Origin: Phocoena phocoena | Taxonomy: Eukaryota > Chordata > Mammalia > Artiodactyla > Phocoenidae | Assembly (NCBI RefSeq): GCF_963924675.1 | Contig: NC_089224.1 | Span: 49,023,158 to 49,087,157 of the forward strand | Length of the DNA stretch: 64,000 nucleotides | Direction: 5' to 3' | Shown here: one piece after another, positions 39,126-51,400 of the stretch | Layout of the letters: every line of letters begins with the position of its first letter | Numbering within the stretch: the stretch's first letter is position 1 | Notes under the pieces: generated by a model | What the model saw: only the letters and a program-made list of their open reading frames with translations | Database searches by the model: none | What the model was told of the DNA's origin: nothing | Made by a program: the position numbers and the translations under genes

Positions 39126-39331
39126 TTTTGTTTTGTTTTGCGGTACGCGGGCCTCTTACTGTTGTGGCCTCTCCCCTTGTGGAGCACAGGCTCCGGACGC
39201 GCAGGCTCAGCGGCCATGGCTCACGGGCCCAGCCACTCCGCGGCATGTGGGATCTTCCCGGACTGGGGCACGAACCCGTGTCACCTGCATTGGCAGGTGG
39301 ACTCTCAACCACTGCGCCACCAGGGAAGCCC
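39126..39331 (-). mobile_element. CHR-type tRNA-derived SINE
   Basis: Minus-strand copy. A perfect 15-bp duplication, gggatctatatttta, flanks it at 39111-39125 and 39332-39346. Confidence 0.95.
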
Positions 39332-39346
39332 GGGATCTATATTTTA

Positions 39347-39807
39347 AAGCAGGGGAGGGGGGAAAACAAGAAAATAAGTAAGTGAAGAGGTAAAAGATGC
39401 TTTTGTGTTATAAAGGAAATTAATAGCAAGATGGCCAGAATGCTTCTTTGAGGAAATATGTAATGCAAACCTGAATGATACGCAGGAGCCAGTCATAAGA
39501 AAAGAGTACAGAGTATTCTACAAAGAGAACAGCAAGGGCAAAGGCTGGAGGCAGGCACAAGTCTGGTGAATTGGAAGAACCAAAAAGTCAGGTGTGGCAG
39601 CAACACAGAAAGACGAGAAAAGGCTTGGGAATGTTCGGGAATCTAAATAAGGATGGATGCCCATTTTTAAGAATTTAATTTAATTAGCACACTGTGAGGA
39701 CTAGCCTAACTAATACACTGGGTTTGTGGCCCTTGCTCATTTATATGACCATACAAAATACTGTGAGTTAAAAAAAAAAAAAAAGAGGGAGCAAAGGAGA
39801 AAATGTT
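39347..39807. other. Unassigned intergenic sequence downstream of CNTLN
   Basis: No ORF or repeat that I can name. It contains a 17-base A run at about 39768-39784. Confidence 0.35.
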
Positions 39808-40389
39808 TTTATTTTTGCTGAACTGTTCTAGGAAAATACAATATCTCCTATATAATCCAGTAGACTGATAATAGATACAATTGGACCACACCATTTATTT
39901 CTTTAAATGCTCATCCTTAAGTGATAATGCTTTACTTTATATTTGCTTACAATACAAATGTGTTGCTTATCAGGTGATTTAAGGCCATTTATAGCAGGTT
40001 TACATAAAAAGTGTAGTTTCTTTATAAAACTCAGAACATTAAATCCTCAGTTCACACTTTTTTTCTTTTGATATTCAGACCAATTTGTGTATGCCAAGCT
40101 TGTTCTAATTCCTTCTAATGTACTGGAAAGAATATCATTTTCAAGTTTGCATTGATTTGTGGCAATATTTGTATTCAACAATCAAATGCTACACTATTTC
40201 CTTCTAAATGGCTGTGCACTTAATTAGTTTCACTTGTGCAGCAATTAATTGGTTTCACAGACTTCTATTTTGGTATTGACCCTGACTATTGATAGTTGGA
40301 GCAGATACTGTTATCAGGACTGCGATGCATGTTTTCTGATCACACCACATAAAGTTTTCACGTTTGAAAAAATGTTCTTAATCATAATA
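39808..40389 (-). other. CNTLN: Likely CNTLN 3' UTR with candidate poly A signals
   Basis: The sequence after the stop codon in gene direction is AT-rich and free of recognised repeats. Minus-strand AATAAA signals occur at 39894-39899 and 39808-39813, about 490 and 580 bases past the stop. Either could end the transcript. Which one is used cannot be told from sequence alone. Confidence 0.5.
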
Positions 40390-40491
40390 TCATCTAATAT
40401 CTTTCAAAATTGCAAAATATTCTTCAACTAGTTTCTTTTTTTCATTTATTTTCTCCAGTACTGCTTCTAGTAAATATGTGGCCAAAGGAAG
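40390..40491 (-). CDS. CNTLN: Centlein, terminal coding exon
   Basis: Last coding exon of the minus-strand gene: 33 codons plus TGA (stop at 40390-40392). The acceptor is a strong pyrimidine tract followed by tacag at 40492-40496, and the frame continues in phase 0 from the previous exon. The peptide starts LPLATYLLEAVLEKI, continues NEKKKLVEEY and ends ILKDIR. That is a charged, helical tail matching what I remember of the centlein C-terminus. Centlein is a long coiled-coil centrosomal protein that helps hold the mother and daughter centrioles together. The match to the family is by memory, so identity is strong but not alignment-checked. This exon lies in no open frame long enough to stand out and is found only by its splice and coding pattern. 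Confidence 0.85.
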   Translation of the reverse strand, partial: LPLATYLLEAVLEKINEKKKLVEEYFAILKDIR

Positions 40492-43454
40492 CTGTAAAAG
40501 AAACACAGAAAAGAAGATCAAAACTCTATATTTTCTTCAGTTCAGAAACATATACTAAACATCATTAAACCATTAGAACTCAGCTATCTGCAACTTTGCA
40601 CCCATAATGGTACCCTACTGGGTCTCTTTTCAACTGATCTTGTTGGTTAGTGTGGGTAATTTTGTCTTTTATAATAAAAATGATAAAGGAGCAGAAGTAA
40701 AATGAAAAAAGATAAACGCCTTATTGAACAATTCATGGTTTACTGACCATGTTAATGTTGTAATCTGCAATACCAGCAGTTAAGCCATTTATCTTCAGTC
40801 AGCTGATCAATAGCAGGTTACAGTCCTCTCTAGGGCCCAGAGGCCCACAGTAGTACTGTATGTTCATCACTCATAAAAGCGTGAGAAAGAACTATCAATA
40901 CACTTGTCTGTGTTAGAGCTGAACATCTCAAGAATTGCAGGGTGAAATTTCAGAGGAAAAAAAATGGCAAAAGTATATCCATTGATTAAGTTGTTATAGA
41001 AAAGTTTGGCATATCAAAGTGTCATACACATGTTGCAAACTGCTAAGTTTATGAAATATAGATTACATTTTTAAATTTCATAATTTATATAACTTTTCTG
41101 GTAAAGTTTTATCGTTCCCTGTGCTTCACTGAGGTGCCCGTAGAACTCACACAATACACTTATGGGTTATAAGTGAAAGAAAATCCTAAATGTTGCCCAG
41201 TTACCTCCCAAAGGCCTACCAACTTGCTTTTATGCTCCTTCCTAGCCATCTAGTTTCATATAAAACGTTTATAACAGTCAAGAAGTTCATTAAGTTATTT
41301 TTGGAATTGTCTTTTTGATTAACCAGTAAAGACCACTTTTGTCTCCCTGAATGTATTAACGAGAATCCTTATCAAGCCCAGTCCCCTTCCCTACAGGGAT
41401 GTAGAGTCAGGCCCTTCTTTGTGCTAGGACAACCACCGACAGACAGCAACACTGGTCAGCATCTGAACAAAATCAGCCTGATGTCCGCTGTGTGAGTTGT
41501 TCAGCTGTGCTCAGATCAGCTATGCTCAGCTGTTATTATATTTAGCTAAACCCAGCATAATGATTCTTTTCTCAATGCAAACTGGGAAAAAGAGAAAAGA
41601 CTGGCCAGTGGCAGTGAAACAGATTGGGCAGTGAAACAGGTCCAAAAGGCACAAACAGGTTACGCAGGCCATGGAGAAAATATAGAGACCAGTGTTGGTC
41701 CATAGAATTGCCTCATATCCTAAGTAGCTTTCTAGTTTAACTTCCTTCTTATATTTATAATAAATTGACTTCTCCTTAAGATACTCTGAGTCTATGTCAG
41801 GATAGACTCTATCTATAGTCTATGTCAAGAGTTTTAGACATTTGTCTCACTTGAAACTTACCACTAAATAAAGCATAAGATACAAAAATATCACATTTCT
41901 TCACTTCTTAAGATACAGGTGAATATAAGATACCCACATTGACTTAAAAACAGCTTTTTCTGGAAAAAAGAAACCTATCACATTAAATATACACAAATTG
42001 CATATGCATTTCAATTTCAGAAATGTGAAAACGTGAGGAAATGCATCATAGAATCAAGGAAAAAATATATTAGATTCCCTTCTGGAAGATAATGATACTC
42101 ACTGCAAATCCTTACTTTGAGAAAACTGCCCCCTGGGATGCAGAAAACAGTTATATTTGGTGAAACTGCCAGTTTTACAAATGAGACAATTTAAATTCTC
42201 AGGGCATTAACATTAGATGTTAAAGAAATACTCACACACACAAAGGCAAAACTACCAGGTAACTTTCTTTTATTTTGGCTATGGCACGCAGTTACCATAT
42301 GCATTCCAACAAAAGAGCAAACAAACAAGATGAGAATAACCTCCCATCTCTTTCTGGTAGAAGCAAAAGCAGAAATGAGTGTTTAAAAAAGTTGTTCTAA
42401 GAAAAAAGGGTTCTCTGATCAAATAAGTTTGGGAAAGAAACCAAACTTTAAAATGTTATTTTATTTCAGGATCTCTTAGAGACTTTAAGGTGCTAATGGT
42501 ACTGTGTTTCTCCAAGAGGGCAATGTAATACCCTGCTTCTAAATTCATTTGTCCGCAGTTTTCTCATAGTCTATTTATCATGTGGAACTAGTGGTCCATG
42601 GAATACACTTTGGGAAACATGCTGGCTCTATGATTTCCTGTATAATAATGTCACAGCACTTTTACCAGGCCACAATGTACTGACATTAATCATCTTATTT
42701 GCACAGTTCATTTTCAAGTTAAAAACTAAACCTACTCTTATTATCTTGTGATCAGAACAATTTTCAGCATGTCCTGTACTTGGACATTTGGCTTCTTCTT
42801 ATCTCGAAGAATCTCTCTTCCAGGAAGCCTCCAAAGTGGAACATGAGGTCCATTTACTAATTTATTGCTGACAACCCCTTTTATTCTTTTCCTCAGGCTC
42901 CCAATAAAAATGAAAAGCCCCACAGTTAAACACAACTGTTTGTCAAACCTGTTATATTGGATTGTAAGCTTCTTTTAAGCTTCATACAGAGCCTAACACT
43001 TCATGCATTTCAAAAAGCAACCCATCCTTTAATCAAGATGCATGATTTGTGCACATCCATCTGCCCTTGTAGGTTCTTCTATTTTTCTCTACAAATAGGT
43101 CAGAAAAAGATTAGTATCTGCCTTTATATAACATTAGACAAAAGTTCATATATCTTAACAAGGTAGTTGGAGATGGTTCTTTATCTATTTTAATCCAACT
43201 TTTCTATTTTCCTTTTAAATACAAAGATTCCTACTTTTTCCCCCTCTAAACTCAGTGTTCTACTTTCTGTTTATGAATTGTAGTTCACTGGCAACCAGCT
43301 TTCAAACTGGTCTTAAAATTTTTTTTTAATATATAAGGATCAATTGTAATTCTGTAGTAATATAAAATTAATGTAATTTATGATGAAACAGTTAATAATT
43401 AAAACAAAGTTAGAGGAAGACTAAGGAAAAGTCAGAATTATAAAACATTTCATA
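40492..43454 (-). other. CNTLN: CNTLN intron, repeat-poor part
   Basis: Intron sequence between the penultimate and last exons. I see no clear young repeat and no additional exon here. Small open frames (for example 42741-42935) have no splice support. Confidence 0.5.
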
Positions 43455-43645
43455 AGATAAACAACAAGGTCCTACTTTATAGCACAGGGAACTATACTCA
43501 ATATCCTGTGATAAATCATAATGGAAAAGAATATGAAAGAGAATGTATATATATATATATGTGTATAACTGAATCACTTTGCTGTATAGCAGAAATTATC
43601 ACAACACTGTAAGTCAACTATACTTGAAAAAAATAAATTTAAAAA
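43455..43645 (+). mobile_element. 5'-truncated L1 3' end
   Basis: About 190 bp. It contains cagggaactatactcaatat and gaatcactttgctgtatagc and ends in an A-rich tail. The near-repeat aacatttca(t/c)aa flanks it, consistent with a short L1 insertion in the intron, antisense to the gene. Confidence 0.75.
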
Positions 43646-45298
43646 AGAAACATTTCACAAAACATACTTATTTCATAAAATATACTTATTGTTTTCAAAT
43701 GAATAAAATAACAAAGTAACTGTTAACCAAAATTTTTTAGTAGATCTCCTTTCTATTTTACAAATAGTTCCTTACTTATGGAGCAGACTCAGTACACATT
43801 CAAATAATAAATACACTAACAGCCTTGGTTTTGAAAATAGCCTCTCTTACCAATTTTACACTATTCATTTTTCACAAACTTTTTTCATAGTACAGATAAA
43901 AATTTCTGATTAGTGAAGGATGAATTAACAAAAAGTTTTGTTTTTTGAGAAAGGTTAAAAAATGGGATTTTTAGTTAATTGGTTATTTTTAGTTAATTGA
44001 GAGTAATCACTTATATCACATAGATTATCACTAACTTAAATCTCATAAATCATAGTTAATCTGAAGACTAAGTGGAATACAATTTAATCTACAGTGACTC
44101 AAGAAAGCTCTTCGAAATCCTATGGTACCATATGAATAGCAATTCTCAGCATACAGATATAGAGTAGATAGAGTTACCACTGAAACTATATTTAATACAT
44201 AAAATGCCTCAGGAAGTGCTTTAAAAATTCGCACTGTTTGCTTATTTGTTTGCCATATTTTTTAGAACTGCAAAATGTTTTAAAAACACTAAGAAGATGA
44301 GGAAATCTGAACTTTTTAGAGTCTAGATTAAGTGCAGGTTTATTTCGTACAGGCAGCATAGAGTCTGTTCCTTTCTCTCTCTCTGCATTCTGGAGGGAAC
44401 TCCCTCAGATACAGAAGAAAGCACAGCTGTTCTTTTACTGACAGGATTTTGGATTTGGATTGAAGTGGCAACCTGACTAGCCAACAGCAGAGATCTTTTC
44501 TCACTTGCCCCATCAAATATACGTGAAACAACAAACCCAACAATTACACTGCCTTGGGTTTCATCTCGGATGGCATGTGCCGGGGCCTATGAAGTCCAGA
44601 AAGTCCGCTGGACTTTCTGCATAATTTTATTCTCTTGCATAAAAAAGAAGTGATACTCTTAGTTATGTCATTGCAGTTACACAGGCTTGAACTCTTCAGC
44701 ACAGGGGAAAAATGGACAGGGGAAGAGCTGATACTGCATGAGATTTCTTGGAATGGGAATTTAATTAGGGCATCGGAATAACTGTGAGTTTTGCTTGGTC
44801 TATACTGTAATCTTAAAGTGGGTCTTCCTGGTCATGCTGGCTGTCCCTGTTGCCAAAGGTGACTTCTCTTACTGGAAGGACTTCCCCTGACTTCAGATTT
44901 TAGGCTTCTCTTATATGTAAATGCCTACAGATGTTTGCGTTTAGAAAGTGGTGTGCCAGTGACACAACCTCAAACTTATCGCTCACAATAATTATGGCTT
45001 CATTTAGAGGTGTTTCTGTATAAAGGTAAGATATGAATGATAGTTGCAGATGTTGGAGAGCTATGTTGGAAGAATAACAAAGCCTCAAGTCCATAAGTGT
45101 GAAACATACAGATAATTTATAGCATCAGCACTAACTGGAATGTGCTCTTAATAGTATAAAACTGAAAAGTTTTGTATTGAAAGAAAAACATTGAAATGAG
45201 TACCTCTTTAAATCTAAAGGACAAGATTAACATTTTAACCATTTTCATTCTTATTTTTGGTTTGAAAACTATTACCAAAAGATACTGCTTTTAAAATA
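43646..45298 (-). other. CNTLN: CNTLN intron, unassigned
   Basis: No exon or clear repeat recognised. Minus-strand frames of 60-70 codons lack splice sites or family resemblance. Confidence 0.4.
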
Positions 45299-45299
45299 A

Positions 45300-45660
45300 A
45301 AATTGATAATGGCTATTCTGACCGGTGTGAGGTGATACCTCATTGTAGTGTTTTTTTTTTTTTTTTTTTTTGTGGTACGCAGGCCTCTCACTGTTGTGGC
45401 CTCTCATTGTAGTTTTGATTTGCATTTCTCTAATGATTAGTGATGCTGAGCATCCTTTCATGTGTTTGTTGGCAATCTGTATATCTTCTTTGGAGAAATG
45501 TCTATTTAGGTCTTCTGTCCATTTTTGAATTGGGTTGTTTGTTTTTTTGTTACTGAGCTGCTTGTATATTTTGTATAGCTGATTCACTTTGTTATACAGC
45601 AGAAACTAATACACCATTGTAAAGCAGTTATACTCCAATAAAGATGTTAAAAAAATAAAA
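45300..45660 (+). mobile_element. Rearranged (twin-primed) L1 insertion
   Basis: The left part (45300 to about 45577) is L1 ORF2 C-terminal sequence in reverse orientation (gtgatacctcattgtag, tttggagaaatgtctattta). The right part (about 45578-45645) is the L1 3' end in forward orientation, ending ccaataaagatgtta plus an A-rich tail. A near-repeat aaataaaaa(t/c)tga flanks the whole. An inverted 5' part joined to a forward 3' end is the signature of twin priming. A truncated SINE sits inside the inverted part. Confidence 0.8.
45350..45402 (-). mobile_element. 53-bp, severely 5'-truncated CHR SINE
   Basis: Only the poly A tail (T-run at 45351-45371) and the last 30 or so bases of a CHR SINE are present. 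The 11-bp duplication ctcattgtagt flanks it exactly (45339-45349 and 45403-45413), so it is a true, tiny insertion within the L1. Confidence 0.85.
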
Positions 45661-45985
45661 TAAAATATAAAAATAAAAACTGACTTTAGCAGAGCTGTAC
45701 TCAAAGTAAAGATATTAAATTTTATGTATTATACCTGCTTTAACAAAGGATATGATTCAGTGAGATTTTGAGTTTAGTAAGAAACTAATGTAGTCTGATT
45801 ATTATAAAATTAAAGATGGAAAATTTGTAATAAATATTTATACACCCACTCTACTATCTTGTAATTAAAAGATTGAACTTGTTAAAATAACCAAGCAAGG
45901 CATCAGAAAGAACAATTTATTTATAATTTAAAACTGGCATTGAATTGTGAGCTAAGTTTCCTAAATGTTGTTTATATTTCTGGCA
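45661..45985 (-). other. CNTLN: CNTLN intron, unassigned
   Basis: AT-rich intron sequence; nothing recognised. Confidence 0.4.
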
Positions 45986-45989
45986 CATT

Positions 45990-46052
45990 ATCTATCTATT
46001 GATCTATCGATCTATCTATCTATCTATCTATCCTTCTACCTATCTACCTGTC
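45990..46052. repeat. (TATC)n microsatellite
   Basis: A tetranucleotide tract with a few variant units (gatc, cttc, tacc) within the intron. Confidence 0.93.
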
Positions 46053-46142
46053 TTGGTGTTCTGCTGAATATTGAAGTCTATATCTGCTATTCTTAAACTT
46101 TGGTGAAGGCTATAATTTGTTTTCCTTTCATTTCCCCCCGAT

Positions 46143-46358
46143 TTTTTTTTTTTTTTTTTTTTTTTTGCGGTACGCGGGCCTCTCACTGTTGTGGCCTCTC
46201 CCGTTGCGGAGCACAGGCTCCGGACGCTCAGGCTCAGCGGCCATGGCTCACGGGCCCAGTGGCTTCGCGGCATGTGGGATCTTCCCGGACCGGGGCACGA
46301 ACCCGTGTCCCCTGCATCAGCAGGTGGACTCTCAACCACTGCGCCACCAGGGAAGCCC
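46143..46358 (-). mobile_element. CHR-type tRNA-derived SINE
   Basis: Minus-strand copy (same strand as CNTLN) with a long T-run (46143-46166). The flanks are C-rich and the duplication is unclear. The body is close to the consensus shared by the other short copies. Confidence 0.92.
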
Positions 46359-46369
46359 ACCCCCTGCAA

Positions 46370-47245
46370 TTTTTTATAGTGGTAAAATACACATAAAATT
46401 TACCTTTTAACTTTATTGACATGTCTTTTTTCTGGTATCATGAAAGTAGGCTTTAATTTGTTAAATTAAAAAAAGAAATCCCAGTAAGGCTCTGAATGGA
46501 GAATTTTTAACTTTTGCTACTTCAGTTGGATGTGAGGAGTAAGTGTATGTGGGTGACTGTGTGGGTTTACGTGTGTGGAGAGAGTGAGTGTGGGAGTTTG
46601 CAGTATGTGCATGTTATCAGTGTGTTGTAAGTGCAACACTGAAAGCAACAGAGTAAATGTCTTCAGGGCTGTAAAGAGAAACTTTCTGTTAACCTTCAGA
46701 CTGGAAGTTATTCTATTTACAAAAGCCAGGGAGATTTATAAAACCTTCTCACTGCCATATTGCAAAGCATCTATAGAAAGTAAGCATATTTTGCAGAAAG
46801 GGCACTGGGGAAAGAGCCATTTAAAATTTCACCGTTTGCAAGATCTGAAGCAACTAATAGGAACAGGGATATCTAAAGCTAAAGAAAAAACATCAATCAA
46901 AGTCTATACTTTCAATTATCAACAACTGAAGGCAGAAAGAATTTTTGACATGGTCCCAATATAAGAAAATGATCTACACAAAGCGGATGAAAATGGACTG
47001 AATGAAATCTAGAAAAGGATTAACAAACAACATAGAATAAGGCAACAACAAAACAAGATGAAGACACATTTTCTAGCCATTTCTGGCTAAGTGTTTTTTA
47101 TGTAAATCCTAGTAAAGAACCATATTGTGGTTATAACTGTATATTATTTGTTTTATACAAGTATACATATTTTAATATACATACCCATAATTCTGTTCAA
47201 GTTAATTGTTTAAAAACTTTCATAGTTTATATATTTTAACTATTT
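46370..47245 (-). other. CNTLN: CNTLN intron, unassigned
   Basis: Starts with a short L1-like antisense scrap (taaaatacacataaaattta). A plus-strand frame of 129 codons at 46575-46964 has no recognisable domain or gene context and is not annotated as coding. Confidence 0.4.
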
Positions 47246-47249
47246 GTTC

Positions 47250-47380
47250 ATTGCCCTCCATCACCAGAGATGTAAGCTCCGTGAGGGTAGTGATTTTTGT
47301 CTCTTGTTCACTGCTATACCACCAAACCTGAAACATTACCTCACATGCAGTAGACACTCAATACACGTTTTAAAAATGGA
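47250..47380 (+). repeat. L2 3'-end fragment
   Basis: The text gagatgtaagctccgtgagg, gtctcttgttcactgctata and gtagacactcaatacacg follows the L2 3' end in forward orientation. Confidence 0.7.
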
Positions 47381-47793
47381 TTTCACAGCTTGGGTTCAAT
47401 TTTATCTCCACTAATTCTTTCCACTTCCTTTATAAAAGCACAAGTACAAAAGACTGTTTCAGGTATTATTAAGGCCTGAAAACAAAACTAAGTGATCCTT
47501 ACTATAATTTTAATTTTGAGGATCAGAATGGACAGAACAAATAAACAATACCTCTTAGAGGGCAGAGTATAAATAACTGACTCCTTTTTGTTTGCATATA
47601 TGAGAAAGTAATATCAGCTAGAGTATGACAGAGGGACAGCTCCTTCTTTGTCAATTGAAAAGAAACATATTAAGTATGAAATAAAATAATTTACCTCATT
47701 TATTCACAGTTATGGCCAGTAGACAGAAATTGAAATTCAAATGCATTTAATGCAGTCCCTGCTAATGGTGGGGGACATAGCACATGAGATATA
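47381..47793 (-). other. CNTLN: CNTLN intron, unassigned
   Basis: No repeat or exon recognised. Confidence 0.4.
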
Positions 47794-47806
47794 AGAACTT
47801 AATTGG

Positions 47807-48165
47807 GGACTTCCCTGGCGGTGCAGTGGTTAAGAATCCGCCTGCCAGTGCAAGGGACACGGGTTCGACCCCTGGTCTGGGAAGATCCCACATACTGCTG
47901 AGCAACTAAGCCCATGCGCCACAACTACTGAGCCCATGCACCACAACTACTGAAGCACGTGCTCTAGGGCCCGTGCTCTGCAACAAGAGAAGCCACTGCA
48001 ATGAGAAGCCCATGCACTGCAATGAAGAGTAGCCCCCACTTGCCATAACAAGAGAAAGCCCAGGTACAGCAATGAAGACCCAATGCAGCCAAAAATAAAT
48101 TTTGAAAATTAAATTTTTTTAATTAAAAAAATTAAAAAATAAATAGTCTCTGGCTGCTAAAAAAA
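47807..48165 (+). mobile_element. Long CHR/tRNA-Glu-type SINE, older subfamily
   Basis: About 359 bp. The head gacttccctggcggtgcagt and box gggttcgacccctggt are followed by a body different from the short CHR copies (repeated cacaactactga, gagaagcccatgcactgc) and an A-rich end. A perfect 13-bp duplication, agaacttaattgg, flanks it at 47794-47806 and 48166-48178. It inserted antisense to CNTLN. Confidence 0.92.
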
Positions 48166-48235
48166 AGAACTTAATTGGATTTACTTAAAAATAAAAAGGT
48201 ATTCTTTTTATTCTTCTTCACTGTGCCTCATATTA

Positions 48236-49130
48236 AGGAATTCATTTTTTAAATGGAGATATAATTCACATAAAGTTCACCATTTTAAAATGTATAATTC
48301 ATTGGTTGTACAAGGTTGTACAACCATCACCTTCATCTAATTCCAGAACATCACCTTCATTTAATTCCAGAACATTTTCATCACCCCAAAAGAAACCCTA
48401 TACCCATTAGCAGTCATGGTCCCTCTTCACCTATCCCCTGGCAACTACTAATCTACTTTCTGTCTTGATAGATTTGCCTATTCTGTACATTTCATAGAAT
48501 GCAATCATACAGCAAGTTACGTTTTGTGTATGGCTTGTTTCACGTAGCATAAGGTGTACAAGGTTCTTCCAGGTTGTAGCACTATCAGTACTTCATTCCG
48601 TTTCATGGCTGAACAATATTTCATGTATGCAAATACCATGTTTTGTTTATCCATCCATCAGTTGATGGACCTTTGGATTCCTTCCACTTTTGAGCTATTA
48701 TGAACTATCATTGAGCTGCTATGAACATTTATGTAGCAGTTTTTATATGGACATATGTTTTTACTTATCTTGGGTATATACCTAAGTGTGGAACTGCTGG
48801 GTCATATAATCTCTACTTTTAACTTTTTGAGGAACTGCCAGACTGTTTTCCACAAGGGTGGCACCATTTTACTTTCTTACAAGCAATGTATAAGGGCTCT
48901 AATTTCTCCACATCCTCACCAACACTTGCTATTGTCTGTCCTTTTGATTATAGCCATCCTACTGGGTATGAAGTAGTATCTCATTTTGGTTTTTGGTTTG
49001 CATTTCCCTAATGGCTACTGATGTTGAGCATATGTACATGTGCTTATTGGCTATTTGTATATCTTCTTGTCGAAATGACTATTCAGATCAGTTTCTTTTC
49101 TTTCGTTGTTGAGTTGTAAGAGTTTGAAAT
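48236..49130 (-). mobile_element. Old L1 3' end, reverse orientation
   Basis: A run of classic antisense L1M landmarks is present: ggagatataattcacataaa, caaccatcaccttcatctaa, ggcaactactaatctacttt, gaactgccagactgttttcc and atttctccacatcctcacc. It covers the 3' UTR and the end of ORF2. Confidence 0.88.
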
Positions 49131-51305
49131 GTGTTCTTAAATGGTTAGATTTCACTGAGAAAAGCCACACAGCAGGTTGGGATGAACTAATGAAAAACTG
49201 TGAGTCCCTGAATACTGTTATTGACATGTATCAACTAAATTTTTTATGGCTTCAATCACTGACATCTCTCTCTACCAAATCTGATCTACCTCTTTTGATC
49301 CTTAAAACTTTTAAAGGTATCATCATCTTTCTCATCATATAAGGTATTAAACTCACCTCTCTTTGGTTTCTGCTTTCTGACCCCTTCATCTAATCTCAGT
49401 ACTGCTATGGATTCAGTTTCTATAAAGTCACATCTATCTCATCCTTCCTATTTTTATAGTGAGGGCACATGCAGGCCCCCACTTCCTTTTGCCTTGACTA
49501 CCTTCTTGTTCCCAGTCTCTTATCCTTTCAAACCATCCTACATGCTGATCTCATGTATCTTTCTAAAGCACAACTCTGATTACATCCCTTTCCTGCTCAA
49601 AGGCGTTTATTGTTTAGTCCCAGTCTACTTTTCCTATTTCTGTTTTTTTTTCTCCCATGTCCTAAAACACAGAAAAACTAATTTTGGGTGGTTCTCCCAC
49701 CCTATTATAATCATTAATTTGCTTGCTTGTCTCTGCCATAAACTGTAAGTTTTAAAAAATGTAATAATGCAAAAAGAGGAATTAATACAAGTAAAAATCT
49801 TCAAAGAAATTAAAAGGCAGCTATGCCATAAAAAATGAAAGTAGGTATTAGAACAACTTTTTTTCAGTGTGATTCTTATTATTAGAAATCTGTGGGGACA
49901 AAGGTTAGATGCAGATAAAGATCAAATACTTAAAATTACCAATTGTATCAGGACCACTTGAAAGGAGGACAAATATTACATTCTGTGTTAAATATACGTA
50001 AGTTAAGGTTTTAGACCTTTTAATTCTCATGCACTTCTGGCTAACAGTACCAGTAGGTATACTATTGTGCGGGCCCATATTGCCACATGGCAGGACAGCT
50101 TTTTATTTTCTGGTAAATATCTTATTTATATAAATTTTAATCCAATGAATGTAGAGAAAATTTTCTTTAAGAGAAAATAGTTCTGTGGCCGAATCCTTAA
50201 ACAAAAGATAAAACCACAAGGCCAGATTCACTCCTATGATGTCAGAATTCCATTACATATACCACCCAACACAGAGGGAGGACATAAAAGGGAAGTTTTC
50301 TTATAATTTTATTTTCAAAATATTTTAATCATCAAATATAAATACTGAATTAATTAGGGTTCTTTTCAGGGAATGCGCTCAATTATTCCACAGCTTCAAG
50401 ATCGTGTAACCTCAGGTACATGGAGCTGCATGCCATAAACTAAACAAAACAAATGAATGAACGTATTTATACTTCTGCCCTCACAATCCTGTGAGCATAA
50501 CATAGACTCCCAAAAACTGGTGGACAAAGAAAACCTTTTCTAAAATTCAGGACAAATATAATTGCTAGAATCGAGAAAGAAGAAAAGTAGGATAAAAAAA
50601 GATGTTTTCTATTTTATAGATTTTTCTCTTGGGTGTAATTATAAAGTGACATTCAAGTGCAACCAATGAAGTCCCTATTTTTTTTCTCACAGAATTCAAA
50701 GGCATCAGCAAAACCACCTATGTCAGTAATAAAAATAAAAAGTCTTTGACTTTTTAAATGTTATCATACTGTCACAGTGGAATAAAATTAACTTGACAAA
50801 TGCTCTAAAGGCACATGGTGTAGTTCATTATGTATAACAGCAACAGCAGTGGTTTCCCAGTGTTCATAGAGGCTGCTCCATTAAATTTACCTCCAGTCAA
50901 TAATTAGGAGTCCACAAATAAACCTGGGCAATTAAATCAATACTGCCAGGCAATTATATTCTAGAGTCCAGGCTCAGTGGCACAAAAAGGCACTATATCA
51001 AACTGCAGTATTAAGCAGTCTAATGCCATTTTCAACAGGATTTTTTTTACAATAACTGGACAGAATAAGCATACATCCAGATAATATAGAATGTATATAT
51101 GTATATCTACATGTGTTAGTCAAAAACTCAGATCTGGTGTCAATAGAGCTTTAGTAAAATTTAATAAAGATTTATACATATCGATTTGTTATTTTTATGT
51201 TCATAATTGACGATAAAACTTCCATATTAAAAGGTCATACTTACAAGTTGAATGTTAAAAAATCCACTACAAAGTTTATTTTTATAACTTTCACATTTAA
51301 AAAAA
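49131..51305 (-). other. CNTLN: CNTLN intron, unassigned
   Basis: No exon-like segment recognised. A 113-codon plus-strand frame at 49407-49748 has no family resemblance. Confidence 0.4.
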
Positions 51306-51309
51306 TAAC

Positions 51310-51400
51310 CTGTAACAATCATTACTGAACTCCTTTGATGTGCCAGGCACTGGGCTGGGTGCTGGGAATGCAACATGATTGAGAAATGGCCTTTCTTCTC
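51310..51400 (-). repeat. MIR/L2-type fragment
   Basis: The text tgatgtgccaggcactgggc and tgctgggaatgcaacatga is typical of ancient MIR/L2 sequence. It is short. Confidence 0.5.

Noticed and set aside
46575..46964. 129-codon plus-strand ORF in the CNTLN intron
   Set aside because: No recognisable domain, no splice context, opposite strand to the gene, and length within chance for such a long window.
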